From assembly GCF_025766255.1 (NCBI RefSeq), contig NW_026516680.1, forward strand, positions 186,001-250,000: DNA of 64,000 nucleotides. The letters are read 5' to 3'. Below the pieces are notes generated by a model, which saw only the letters and a program-made list of their open reading frames with translations, did no database searches and was not told the origin of the DNA. The stretch is from Zychaea mexicana (lineage: Eukaryota > Mucoromycota > Mucoromycetes > Mucorales > Lichtheimiaceae). The translations under genes were made by a program, and so were the position numbers. This document shows, one piece after another, positions 12,419 through 25,596 of the stretch (position 1 is the first letter of the stretch; each line of letters begins with the position of its first letter).

Positions 12419-13233
12419 GACTTCCGGTACTAAAAATGTCAGTGGACGCCGGTATCACTAAAAGAAGATAGAGGCGAGGAAACTGCTCAAAGCAGCTAAA
12501 AGATGGCTGTGGACGTAGTATTGCTACTGAAGATGATCAAAATGAAGTAGCGTGCGAACATTTCTAATGATGGCAACGGTAGCAGAGATATCATTAACCA
12601 TGGTATTAGACAAACTTAGAGCAATGTGTTGAGCGCTACAATGATCAGGCATGAATAATATAATCAATATTTGCCCAAGAGCGATTAACCATCTAGCGGC
12701 TATCAACAATCGAAAGGTAATCTTAACATATTAATGCCTAGTATTTATCAGCATTAGAGAATCCAAAGGTGTCTCTCGGCTTCACATTTTATCTGCTGTC
12801 AGTTGAAAGATAAGATGATGTAACATTAAGAAGTACTTAGCTTTTCCCATCATGAGCTTATAACCCGAGTAACAAATATCAGACAAAAACTGGCTAATCC
12901 AGTCATCCGCTATTTTATGTTAAAAGGTCATTTAAAAAGCCAGGTTCGAGATAACCAACATTTTATGCAAGCTATACCTGTAATCCAATTATATAGCCTT
13001 CCTTATATGCAGTAGGATACTATATGCGATAGCTAAGTAAGACTTTACCTCCACTGTACAGATATGGCCGATTGCTAGACGTGATTACCCGATTATAGTT
13101 GATATGACAAAAAGCCAGCTAAATATAATGCCTGTTAGCATAAACTGCATCTGAGCATAGCTATAGCACTTTCGGTACATATCCATATCTTTGTTTATCA
13201 TTAGCAAATGGGAGAAAAAGTTACGAGTTGTGT

Positions 13234-14505
13234 TTACTGAGTAGGTGAGGCTGGTGCATCTTCAACCGGCATTACGCCTTCAAACGGAGGTATATCATCT
13301 TCTACTTCATCGGCTATCTTTATACGGTCTAGTATCTCCGCATTTGTGTCCTCGACTTCCTCCTCCAAGTCTTCTTCCCCCGTGCCAGCAGCACTACAAA
13401 ACGGCGCCAATGATCCCAGGTTAACCTCGGGAGAGTTAGCAATTACCGCCAATTGTTTGGCCTGTTCATTTTGCCATGGCTTGGCACGTCAAAACTAGCG
13501 TTTCCGAATTCATTTCAGGCTAATTTGAACATAGCATGTCTCCAGATTACATGGAACCGTCCCAGCTGCTCTGATGGCCTGCTCGAGCTTATCAATAGCA
13601 GTTTGTCCGTATTCTAACGCAGAGGAAGCTTCATTCTAATGAGAAGAAATCAAATCTGTGCAGTAGTAATACCGGCAGCAAAAGCTAACGAACTTTGTCA
13701 CACATTCAAAATAGCCGATTCTTCATTTGCTCTTTGCAAACCGTGGAAAGCGTCGTATGATGCGTTACCCACAATGGCGCTAATGATGTTCATACGAAAA
13801 CGGAAATGACTGTCTTTTCGAAGTTCCGTATGAACACCGTCACCGTAATCTTCGAAACCTGAATAATATAACGTTGATTATTTGCGTATCTCAGTCATGC
13901 TATATGCTGAGATGATACGGTCTAGCATCAATCTTCATGTCGTAGGATCTGAGACATTTTCCAATTTGATTACGCGCTGCTTGTCTCTGGCCAGCGAGAC
14001 TCTCTGAAAGACAGTGCTTCAAATGAGTTTGTCTGGAGCGAGCTAGGGAGCGAGTTAGTGAGAGAAATTACCATTGCCTTGATATTTGGAAGCTTGATTA
14101 ATATAGATTGCAATAGAAACACACAAGTTATCTACGGCTCTGCATGTCTATTGCTTCCATCGCTTCATCATTGACATCAATGCCAGACTCTGTTAGAGCT
14201 TTCGGGGAGTTTTTTCAAGCTTCAGCGTGCGGACATATTTGCGGCGGATGTACTGATATGCAAGAGCAATCATTTAGTGGATCTGCTGCTAGTCGCCGTG
14301 TTAGTATGATTGATATATCTAAATTGTCATTCTTTGCTGGGCGTAAAAATAAAAGAACAATGGTCAATGTGAATCGTCTGTTGAGAGACGACATGTGCTC
14401 TGTTATGGTACAAGTCCGTTGAGGATTGATCAACATCTTTCTAAATGTTCGCCGTCTTGTAACCCAAAGCCCGTCTTCAAACGAGAGTGGAAACGAACTC
14501 GGCAT
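13234..14505 (-). pseudogene. Series of exon-like minus-strand fragments, unknown protein
   Basis: Several protein-like blocks lie in order on the minus strand: AYQYIRRKYVRTLKLEK (about 14195-14250), ALTESGIDVNDEAMEAID (about 14145-14200), GQRQAARNQIGKCLRSYD (about 13935-14000), GFEDYGDGVHTELRKD (13800-13860, after an ATTATTCAG acceptor), RMNIISAIVGNASYDAFHG (about 13745-13805), EYGQTAIDKLEQAIRAAG (about 13565-13635), and an acidic C-terminus ending DAPASPTQ with a TAA at 13234. Plausible donors and acceptors separate some blocks, but not all frames join. This is a real gene with missed small exons, or an old pseudogene. The family is not recognised. Confidence 0.35.
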
Positions 14506-15197
14506 TCAGGATTATGCCCAGTTATATGGAAAATGCAGACAGCAATATCAACATCCATGATGCTGTGTAAACGAGGAGTTTTCCTGGGTTATAGAAAAGA
14601 ACAGTTGGCATTTTCCACACAGCTTTTCAATACGGTAATTATGAATTGAAGATTAGCTGCAGAGTAGGACGAAGCCTGCAAACGACATCGAAGTGGTATT
14701 TTCCACTAAGCTCAGATATTTTGTTGATAAGAACAAAGGGGTAATGATGTATTTTTAGCGATAACTGGTACAGCCGCGCACGGTTGCGGTTGCCTGCGGT
14801 TTTTCTGTCGAGCCGTTTCTCGATAACACAGCAAAATATCGACTATCGAGGTCGACAGCTGGATGTGAGTAGGACTTAGGTAATGAAAATGCACGAATAA
14901 AGTATATGAAACATGGCTGTGGTTGATTAAAATCAAGTCGGTATAAAGTGTTTCTTTTTAGAAGAAAAAACTTTCATTGCAATTTATTGTTACAGAGAAA
15001 AAAAGTAGTACTACAAGATAAGGAAGAAACCATGCTCCCTTGTATAATGGAGATCAAATAGAAGATAATAAGAATTAAAGCAAAACGTTACGATATTTAC
15101 AATACAAGAGTTATTATTGCGGGCGAAAAGTAGATGGAGGGGAAATACAATATGAGGATTTGAATAAAGGGGAGGGTGTGTGTGTGTGTGTAGAATT

Positions 15198-16896
15198 TTA
15201 GGCAGCAGTATCAGGCTTCTCCATACCAGTGGGGATGTAAGAACCGCTGTATTGTTGCTCGACGCGACGCAGGATTTCGTTATCCTTCTGAGCAGTACCG
15301 CCGCCGAACAATTCGTCCATTTCTTCGAGGGAGCGGCCCTTGGTTTCGGGGACAAAGAACCAGACAAAGAAGAAGGACAAGAAACAGAAGCAGGCAAAGA
15401 AGACGTAGGTACCGTAGCCAATGTTATCCAACATGACGGGTGTAATTTGAGCAATGATGAAGTTGTTCATCCAGTTGCTGGATGTAGTGACGGACATGGC
15501 CTTGGCACGAGCACGAAGAGGGAAGATTTCGGCAGGAACGACCCAACCAATGGGACCCCAGGCGTAAGCAAAGTTGGCAATGAAAACGTAGGTCATGGCA
15601 ACACAGGCCCAGCCCTTGTCTTCGTGACCTACCCAGTCGTCTTGGTAAATGGAAGAGATGACGGCAATAATGACCATACAAAGAGTCATGAAGACGGAGG
15701 CAACCATCAAAGTAGGCTTACGACCCATGACGTCAAGGAACATGACAGTAGGGAAAGTAGCAACAAAGTTGATGATACCGACGACACCAGTAGCCAACAA
15801 GGAGATCGTCTGACCGCTCAAACCGAGCGACTGGAAAATCTTGGGAGCGTAGTAAATAAGCGAATTGGTACCGCAGAACTGCTGGAAGAACATGAGAACG
15901 GAACCGATGGCAAGACGACGGAACATGCCAGGACGGAACAAGTCGCGGTAGCCCATCAAACCAATCATGAAACGGCCCTTATTACCGCTATCGACGTATT
16001 GAGGGTATTGGTGACGCTCGAGTTCGTTGTCGAATTCAACAGAGATCTTGATTTCACGCCATTCCTCTTGGACGTCAGGGTGATCAATAGGGCGACGACG
16101 GAGCTTGGAAAGAATCTTCAAGGCCTCTTCTTCACGGCCTGAGCTCATCAGCCAACGGGGTGAGAAGGGGAAGAAGAGAATACCGATACCAAGGAACAGA
16201 CCCAAGACAAGCTGCAAGCAAAGGGGTACACGCCATTGGGCTTCACCGGAGATGTATTGACAGCCAAAGTTAATCCAGAAAGAAGCCAAAATGCCAAAGG
16301 TAATAGCGAGCTGCTGGAGCGAGACAAGCGAACCACGGACTTCGGGAGGAGCAATTTCGGATTGATACATGGGGACAACCATACTGAGCGAACCGACGGA
16401 CATACCACAAATGAAGCGACCGGCCATCAAATAATCGAGGTTTTGGGCGCCACCTTGGAAAGCAGAACCAATCAAGAAGACGACACATGCAATCACAATG
16501 GTATATTTACGAGAAAAACGATCGGCAGGGTAAGCGGAGAGCCATGCACCAGCCCAAGCACCCAATTCGAGAATGGCAACGACAAAGCCACGTTCAGTCG
16601 AGTTCATAGGGAAACGCTCAATGAAGGTCTCCATTTCTTGTACACCGGAAATAACACCCTGGTCATCTGTAAAAGATCATCAAAGGAGAAGCATAAGTAT
16701 GCTATGACAAACTCACGCAGCGGATATATCATGGATACTTACAGCCAAAGGTAATACCACCGACCGATGCGAAGAGTGCTGTGCCGAACACGAAGGGGTT
16801 GGCCATGAAACCCTTCAAAGCGTTGGTGGTCTTTGCAGGCCCACGGTTGTGAACGACGGCATCGTCTGCGTACTCTTGTTTGAGACTGTCAGACAT
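15198..16896 (-). CDS. MFS hexose/monosaccharide transporter
   Basis: Two exons: 16743-16896 and 15198-16666; 540 aa with twelve hydrophobic segments. The 76-bp intron has a GTAAGT donor and TTTACAG acceptor. Sugar-porter marks are clear: GYDQGVISG across the splice, PADRFSRKYT (the D-R-x-G-R-R loop), GRFICGMSVGSLSMVVPMYQ, PPEVRG, PFSPRWL (variant of PESPRWL), QQFCGTNSLIYYAP in helix 7, DVMGRKP, GPIGWVVPAEIFPLRARAKA and PETKGRSLEEMDELF. The QQFCGTNSL helix and QWRVP suggest hexose uptake at the plasma membrane. Codon use is strongly biased to C-ending codons, more than its neighbours, which suggests high expression. Confidence 0.95.
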
Positions 16897-16977
16897 TGTG
16901 TGTGTGTGTGTGTGTTGTAGAAGAGAACGATAAAAAATGTAGACAAGAGTTACAAAAATGTCGAATTTGAGGGGCAC

Positions 16978-16986
16978 CTTTTATAT
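16978..16986 (-). promoter_or_regulatory. TATA box of the hexose transporter gene
   Basis: On the minus strand TATAAAAGG lies about 85 bp upstream of the transporter ATG, a suitable distance. A (TG)n run of about 16 bp sits directly before the ATG (16897-16912, reading CA-repeat on the coding strand), within the likely 5' leader. Confidence 0.6.
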
Positions 16987-19900
16987 TTCAGGGTCGATTT
17001 CGAATGGTTGGCCAGGAGAGGCCGAAATCCACAAAGCTTGAATTCTTTCCTTCGATTCCTCCAATTCCCGAACATGAAACCAATCACCGCCAGAACCAGC
17101 CAGGTCCCGTTTCAGTGCTATGTTCCGTACCTTCTGCTGCCGGACGAATCGAGAAGCATGTCATGTTTCTTTCAGAAAACGAGAGAATTTTCACTAAAGT
17201 TAAAACAAGTGGACAAGTAAAGCCTCATTCGTCCTGTCCTTGGGGTCGACGCTGGTGAGTGGAGTTACCCGGGGTTGCTCCGCATCAAAAACAATAGATC
17301 CAAGGTAGGCACAGAATTCGTTTGCACTTTACCTGGGGTATAAACCCGGGGAGAAGAGCGGTCGCTCAACTGCTTACTCCATGTTCTTCTTTTCCCCACA
17401 TCACCCCGCGCCCTCCCAGCCAATTACGTATGTCGTCGGCTCACCTTGTGTAACTGCGCCTGTTCGGTATGACTTGGGCTATGTTGGTACGGAGTTTGAT
17501 CTTGCTCTTGTATTGACATAGTCGGTCTGTCGGGGAAAACGATTGGAGCACCCACACCGGTTTCGAATCCATATTTTTTCCATGTTCATGTTCTGAAATT
17601 AAGGACCCATTCGAGGAAAAATAGCATGATAGGTGGTTGACCCCTTTTGAGTCAGTACAAAAAAGAGGCCCGCAGAAAAGTATCCGTGGAAACTGTGAGA
17701 GGAAACCGAATTTCTGTATTCTACATTCTGCTATTTGTGTGTCCATGACACAAAACACACACCAGAAAGAGATCATGACAGGTTACCCAGCCTATCATCG
17801 ATCAATGGCCCCCTCGAGAGGCCTGACGTAAAACGTAGCACAAGGAAAAGCTACCTCGGGCTTTTCGTGATTGGCTGTTACAACCAGCCCTTTAAACCGC
17901 TTTGAGCATCAAAAAATGTGTATCGTGTGGTAACACTCCAAGACCTCGGAGAAAGAAAGATGAATGATGCTGCTCTAGCTGATATACTCAATCTATCCAT
18001 GTTATACCATATCTCACAACATTTCGGCTTAGCACGTGCTATATGTGTGTGCTCTATGTTGTGAGAGAACTTAAAGCGCGGGCCAACACTTGTGTATCTC
18101 TTGGCCCGAACCTTAACGCTAGTCTTCATCACAACCACGTACGGAGAGCACAGTTGTTAGGTAAGCAGCGGATCTTCGGTCAGTGAATCTGAGTTGTCTG
18201 ACAAACGTCCGCTGACCGCGGAACGGTAAGTGAAAAAAAAGCGACCAGAGAGGAGAGTGCTAAAGAGGTCAAGCGGGTGCCCAGTCTAATAGCGAGTTAT
18301 CAAGTGGAGAAAAAGGGTGGGGTAAAAAAACATACTCCAGCTTGTTCTCCATGGAAATGATATCAGCTGTTGGTTTTTTCTGTCCATCCTCTTCTATAAA
18401 CCTAGTCTACAATCTCATCCTTTCCTTTACAACAGACGACCATCTCACAATGAAGTATATTTTCTAATGCAATTTTTTTAAAGACACAAAGGGTGGAGTG
18501 ACCCTGATAACGGAAAAATAACTAGAATTGGCGGAAAGTCTTGTTCGACAACAAAAATGAGGGAAGGGTATTTGACTGATGCAGCTGCTGTTTCACCTCC
18601 TACCTTCCCTTGCTGGCTCTGTCGGAATATGCCCGGACTCTACTCTCCGCGCTGATTTGCAATCCACTGCAGCCATGTGCGCTATTTATTCCAGCTTTCC
18701 TAGACTTCAGTGCTTTCTTGAGATTCATTCTCTATACCAACTTAGCGCGCTTTTTCACTTATCGGAACAGCATGCGAATGTTATTACTTATGTATGCATG
18801 ACATCTTATTGTCTCAGACTGCTTGATGTTTCTTAAACAAATGCTACGAATGCACAGACTCGACTGTACACATGTCGACCGTTGCCATCACCATCATTAA
18901 AGCAGTAGCGCTTAATCATCATCAATATTACTGAGCAGCGCACGTATCTATTTCTCCGTGCCCCAATTTACCCGATCAATCAATGGTGGTACCACATACT
19001 CACGGTTGTCATCTCATCGCCATTCACAACTGTTGCTAGCGTGTGAACTACGTCTCACCAGTGTATGCTTTTTTGCATTAACTTTTGTGTTCTGTATACT
19101 ATGTACACCATAGCTGTTCGGTTAAAAACGAACATCTTTTGCATCTATCCGATTAAGTAATACTACACCACTGTAAGCGTTTAGACCCTTTCAATAGTAT
19201 ACGCCCAACCACCAAGTACTTTTCAAAATAAACTTCATCAAGCGGTTGATGATGAAAGGTAGTTTGCTCCCTGTTATATGTCCCACTGTATCTGCAAATG
19301 TTTAGATTTTACATCATGATCAGCCATAAACTTTGATATGGGAGTTTCTTACCACACTGGTGGCTGTCGGAACTAGCCGAGTCAATCACCAAACTTTGAG
19401 ACACCCGCATTACATACCCAGTTAAAATACTGCTACTCAGCAGATTAGCGTCATATCGATCTTGAAATCGAAAATTCGCTCAACAAGAGCCGATCGACAC
19501 ATTTAGAAAAGCATTTTTTTTCGTTTTGCTGAGTAATAAATACTGCAATTCGTTATTGTTCTTTTGTTCCGAAACACATACACGATGCTCTTTCTTCGAA
19601 ATCTACGTAGCTCGCCATCAGAGTATTTCTCTTACAGAAAATAATTCAAGAGGTGCAACCATATGCGTTGGCGGGGATGCTATATCGGCTTATTTATTAC
19701 ATAATTGAACTCTAGCTAAGTAATAATCTGAATGCTCTCCCGTTGTAGGTTAGTATTCTTTGTACCTCACAATAGCCTGTATAACAACAACCGAGACCTT
19801 TGCTGTGTGCTCCTGAACCGTACCCCGCCTTCATTTTGCTGTGCCGACTAAAAAACGTAGATTTTAATAGATGCTCTACCTCTATTGATTCCATCTTCTT

Positions 19901-22900
19901 ATCAACTAGCGTTTAATATAGTAAAATGGTTATGGAAGGATTCAACTTTGCTATAGCACCAGCACATTATGTCCTCGGTGCAAAACGAATGTACTTTAAA
20001 ATACATTCTTAGTTATAGTGGCTAATGCTACTCTGTGGTCTTGAGCATCGTTGGCCGCGTGAAGGAAGCTGGATCGCCCAAACTGCGAGCGATCGCTATT
20101 TTAGCTACTAATCAGTACAGGCTTGGCCAAACGAATCAGCCCCATTGAATTGGTTAACAGCGTAACCTGTTGGAACGTTGACATGGAAAAAAAATGAAAA
20201 GAATATAAAGATCGGTGAAGAAAGGAAATAACACAATTGGTTGCTGCAGCTACAACAGTTTATCTTCAGTTCTCGATTGTTTTCAGCTCAAAGCAGTGTC
20301 TATTCGTGCATTAACATGCCGGCGCCAGAGAATGCCTTAGACTAATTACATCCGTCTACTTTCCATCCATAACATTTTCCTCACAAGTAAGGGGGTGGGG
20401 GTGGGGTTCTGTTCTGGCAACATCACACTATCTGTTCCTCTTCTCCTTATCATAATTACCGTGCTGCAAGGAAGCGACTGTAGGCCCAATGGCGCAAGCC
20501 ACCTAGCCCTCCATTTAAACTATTTGTGCAATGCGAAAGCAGCATGAATATGGCTGTATAAATAGACGCGTCAGGAGCAAAATATTTATGTGCCTTTGTG
20601 GTTTGCTTATAAAATGTCACAAAACCAAGAAATGCTTCGTAGGCATACTGGTAGCGCTTGAGTCATTCCTTATGTTCAGCTGCCAGTCTATTACAAAATA
20701 TTTTTTTAACATAAAACATTTTTTATCATAAAACAAAAAATAAATCAAGTATGCATATATACAACAACAACGTGGATACCGGTCGTGTGTGTAGCTTCTA
20801 AGAACATACACTCTCTCTACTTGACGTGGTCTCTTTTTATATTCAGAACGATATCTTTTGGGCTCGGCTTCGTTATGTGTGCTGCGCCAGACGGTAAATT
20901 TCATTGCTCACCGGGACGGCCACTATAAGCGTATTTCGTAGTCCAAAAAAAGGGTTGTCGCTGTCTTCGATTGGAATATACACGGACGACTCCAATTTCA
21001 TATAAAAAAAAGCCCTAAACGGGAATACTAATTTACTGATTTTGTTGACCGTACAGTAAGCATAGAAATTGCATAAGAAATAAGTATGCGATAGTATATG
21101 TGTTATGAGTTTGAAGGGTTCATTGAAGATCGAAAGTTTGGGGAAGTATAGGATTTGAAAACGTCCTTCATCCCTGGCTTGCTGCGTATATCGCAGCCTT
21201 TCACTTCCTTATTGTACGCTATCATCAGATGCTGCTCTGATGTTTCCCAGTTCACCAACCATACATAAATGGCGTTCAAGTCAAGTTACCTCGCAGAATG
21301 AATCGAGATGAAAGCAAAAAGTCTTCTGCTGATTTACTTTACAGTCTCGGCGGTTGAAGCCAATCCGACAGGCGTTGAGAATGCGGGCACTAGAGCCTTC
21401 CAGGTATATACAATGTCTCATATATTATGGGACAAAACAAGTAAAATAGACAGCGTTTCTGTGGTTATTGCGTTTTTAAGTCAACAACGACATTGCAATT
21501 AGTCGGTAGGCTGGATGACTGGATCAATTGGGGCGCACAGAACATACTTTAGGTTTGCAGGGCAATCAAATGGTCTTGGTTCTATTCCATGCGTAAAAAA
21601 AGCAATATGACTCGGGACACTATATATTACCATAATGCTGGCCAATACTAACGGTTGTTTTCTGTTGCCTGGACGCCGTCGCTCTTGTACGTGAAAGGGC
21701 AAGCATGTCTGTGTATACCAGTTGAATCTGGCTCAATAGTAACACTATTGCCACCAGCGCAGCCATCACAGGACCTTTCTTCGTCGATCAAAATGGGAGC
21801 GAGCACTTGGTGGGATATGGAAATCGGTGCTTGCTCAAGAGATACGAGTGTGTTTATTTGAAGCGAACAACCATGCTACACTTGATCTTGGCCAGTAAAT
21901 CGGTGATGAATTAAGCTGTTTGAAAGCGAGGCGTTGCGCTTGATGATGGTAAACATGTCCTATCTGAGGCCGCTTAGAGAAGTTATCCAAGAAGATGTCA
22001 CGAGGAGTGTATGTTATATTTACGTTTACACGTAGTATACGCCATATACATTTAACAATACGACATAAAAAGCAAAACTGTGTTTGTCCGGATTTTCTGT
22101 AACATCGTCTTTTCAATTATAACGACCACCTGTGTTGCTGCTGTTACCGTGAGTAAGAACTATGCAACTAAACTTCTCGCTAATGACTTTTTTGTTACTT
22201 TGCTATCATCCATCTTCCATCAAACAGACAGCTAGGAGAGAAGTAAAACTTATATATAATACATCATTAGAAAACTAGGGTTGTTGGGAGGGTGCACTCT
22301 TCTTTAAAATCACATGCTTTCAAACAATTCAAAGCTTGCTAACGTCTACGGAATAGTCAGCAATATAAAACACTAGCAGCCGATTACTTATTATCATAGT
22401 AGGCTCAACTGTATCCTACTGTACAATTATCCAAGAAACGTACGATGAGATGTCGCTTGTCAACTTTCTGGGACGGATAATTTGATTATGATGGCATTTA
22501 CACTAAAAGGTTCTATCTCCAACAGTGAGTAAGCTTTATCACAATACAGTATTCATATCTAAAGAAGCCTCACTTGCCTAGCCTTAGATCTACATGCAAC
22601 ATTAGAAAAAATTATGAACATGTACCGCTGAATGCGATGTAGACTAACAGGGAGTTTTACGGATCTTAAAAGTAAGAATAACTTATTACTTGTAGGTTGT
22701 ATTCCAAGGAAGGATGAACGTCTTGGAAGCTTAGAGGCAAAAATGCATAGTATGCATCATTTTGAAAAAAATACGATGTACATTATCATTATTAGTATTA
22801 TTATTGATATTATCATTTCTCATTTAGAGAAGGGTCAGTTATGCCAATATCTTAGGTGTAGTTTTACATGTTGTTTGGCTTATATTAAAAAAGAAACGTT

Positions 22901-23043
22901 ATGTAGATGTAAGGCATTTACTAATAATATAAGTAGATATGTTGCTGTTGTGTATATGTAAACGTGCATGTAAAAGAAGAACAGAAAAAGGGAGAAAACG
23001 AAGCTGATAGGTATATCATTTATTTTTAACTTTCAAGATTTTA
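16987..23043. other. 6 kb gap, no secure gene
   Basis: Many short frames but no recognised domain. One small candidate is a + strand ATG at 21308: MKAKSLLLIYFTVSAVEANP looks like a secretion signal, and the exon ends at a GTATAT donor near 21404. A possible next exon begins after CAATTAG at about 21502 (SVGWMTGSIGAHRTYF), but no complete reading frame follows. Simple repeats (ATT/ATTATT near 22783-22818) occur. Much of the left end is the transporter promoter region. Confidence 0.5.
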
Positions 23044-25446
23044 TTAATGTGAAAGCTCCCAGTATTCGCAGGGTTCACCTGCTACTTCACGAAATGCTCG
23101 TCGTACTTGTGGATGGGATTGTACATTCTGAGATATTCGGACCCATTCGTCCACTGATCCTGGTTTGTTTACATCTGTCAATTTCACACGCAGTTGAGAT
23201 ACCGGCAAGCCTCGTTCAATACCATCGGGATCCGTCAAGTGTTTTTCCAGCTATTGTTAACAGAAATTAGTTAGTATATATTACATACGCTTTGTTATTC
23301 CTCCACCATCTGCTCCTTTCGTGGCCAAATACTCACTTGTTCCTTGAGAAGACTGATCGCTTCAAAAACTTTTGCCTTTGTGTGTCGCTGAACACGCGTG
23401 TGCCACATGTGGTTATACCAGCCAAATGATAGAATGGGAATACCTGCCAAAACGCCTGGAAACAACATTATTGACTTATAATTAGTAACTGTGTTTGTTT
23501 ATATTCGTTCTCAATAGAGTTAGGGACACTTGCCTACAGCGATGCGCTTGACCCTGGGAGATGCTTCAGCAAAAAACATACGGACCGAGCATACCATTGA
23601 CAATTTTGCTTGTTCAGTGCCAAAATAGGGCTCACCGTCACTTGGAAATGATAGTAAAAAGTTTATCGTGTAAGTGGTCGACTCACATATATACAACCAA
23701 TAAAAGCTGTTCAACTGCTTACATTTCCCAATGGTGGACTTTTGGATCAGCTGCCAAAGACGTAAATGCACTGTCCAGTACTTGCTTCAGCTTATCACGA
23801 GACCACTTTGACTAGGAACATTAAGGGGTCTTTAGTGAGAACCTTCTTATCCAAATGATCTCATTTTGACACTAAAAATCAATGCCAGTGTACCTCTGAC
23901 ATATATCTGTCTTCAACAACTTGTCTGATATCGCTAGCCTTAGTGTGAACCATGGACAAGCCTTCGTCGGTGCCGAATCGTGACACATAATCACACACAT
24001 GTTGACCCTGACGACGAGCAAGAGCAGATTTGATTCGTTTTTCGGCCCGAGCGACCGCTCGACCAATGGCAGAGTCTTGAATACATTCATCCGCGACAGG
24101 TAAAATACCGAATGCATTGTACAATGCATGCCGACGCTTGTAAAGACCAGCACAATGTAATTCACCGTCGGTGCAGACACCGTGGTCCGGACATGGAATA
24201 CATGACGAAGAAAGTGATAGAAACTTTTCTACGGGTGAAGATGACATTGATACAGGTGACGACGACGACAGTACTGGTGCTTCCCCTCCTACATGATTTC
24301 AAAAGAATAGTGATGAGTTACAAAACAAAAACGTTAGAATGTTTTTCCATACCTTCTTCATTACTGGGGCTGCAGTAACCATTCTTGTTGCGAGCAATGA
24401 CGATCATAGCAGCACTACCCACAATGAACAAGACCGCCAAAATGTAGAATCCTCGTAAAAGTGTCTGTGCAGTGCTCCAATATTCCTGAACGGCATCCAG
24501 CGCTCGTTCCTTCTTGGTCATGTTGGCCTTGGCAGTATCTAATCCAGTAATATATAGTAATTTTAAGCGACAAAAATGATAGTTGGCAGGGGAAAAGTGA
24601 CCCTTTACCTTTCTTCAACCAAGAGACTTCGTCCTCATCCACTGGCTCATCGTCGACATACTCCTCGTCACTGTATTCTAGGTCACTGCTACTTGCTATG
24701 TATTCCTCATCGTCTTCGTCATCATTATAGTCGACAGTGACGTTGGCCATAACAACGGATTGCGGAAGCGATTTCTTTTTTGTTGCTGCCGTCTTGGTGG
24801 TAGTCATAGTTTCTGGAAACGCGTCTTTGGTAGTAAATGTCGAAGACTATGGTGTGATTGTATTAAAAAGTTGTAAGTGTTGCTAAATAAGTACCAGATA
24901 ATTAACCGGGTTTTTATTTTGACATATAATGATAATTACCTTTATCTTTTTATCAGAGCTAGTAGGCGTAGGTATAAAGTTCTTGTCCTACCATAATATA
25001 TGTATCCGTGATGTGCTCATATGCAATAGCAGATTTATGCAGAAAAAAAAGGTGCGTGGACTCACTTTTCTTTCTGTTTGTACTGTTGTTCTTTTTGCAG
25101 GAATTTCTAGGTCATTCGCACTCGCATGTTTTTCATTGTACTCCTTGATTATTTCTTCACGCCTAGACAATATATGCGCTTGAAACAAAGCCACCAACTC
25201 TGCTCGTTTCATGGAGGTGGGAACAGCAATGTCGTGTTGCTGCAGAATGGTTTTAAGTTGATACCGTCGTAAAGAACGGGGAGGAAACCGATCGTCTACA
25301 ACAATTACAAGAATAAAATCATTACGTATCCAAGTTAGGTTCAACTTAGAGGAGAAGGTTTTTCGGAGAGGTTCATGGTTGTATAACAAAAGCATGATCT
25401 CATATTGTATTTTACCCAGATAGTATAGTGCGTCTGGCACGTCCAT
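23044..25446 (-). CDS. Heh/Src1/Man1-family inner nuclear membrane protein
   Basis: Nine exons: 25416-25446, 25066-25295, 24609-24846, 24353-24538, 23894-24288, 23723-23811, 23534-23640, 23337-23455 and 23044-23250; 533 aa. The N-terminus is a helix-extension-helix domain (about 13-45: LRRYQLKTILQQHDIAVPTS then KRAELVALFQAHI), which binds chromatin in this family. A very acidic stretch (about 110-145) precedes membrane helix 1 (about 197-218, FYILAVLFIVGSAAMIVIA). The lumenal MSC (Man1-Src1 C-terminal) domain has the cysteine pattern IPCPDHGVCTDGELHCAGLY and then CIQDS. A second helix (AVGVLAGIPILSFGWY, about 424-440) leads to the nucleoplasmic tail ending in GEPCEYWEL. Relatives anchor rDNA and help nuclear pore quality control. 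The intron after exon 7 uses a GC donor. Confidence 0.9.
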
Positions 25447-25596
25447 TGTATCGTGTATCGCAGGAAATAGAAAGGCGAAAGAGAAGCACTAAAATTTCTG
25501 ACTGTGTGGTAAAAACCACGGAGTTTTTTTAACTTTTTTTTTTGTTCTTTGGTTCTCCATTCTAGCTGAACAAACAATACCCCACCCGTCCTCCAC
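25447..25596. promoter_or_regulatory. Bidirectional promoter between Heh/Man1 gene and RPC11
   Basis: Only 150 bp separate the two divergent start codons, so the regulatory DNA must be shared. It contains T/A tracts (about 25525-25545) but no clear TATA box. Confidence 0.5.

Noticed and set aside
15180..16142. 320-codon + strand frame opposite the hexose transporter
   Set aside because: It is a shadow of a strongly codon-biased gene: C-ending codons leave the opposite strand open. No motifs.
17331..17352. TATAAA between CCTGGGG and CCCGGGGAG near 17340
   Set aside because: Looks like a promoter element, but no gene follows in either direction within a suitable distance.
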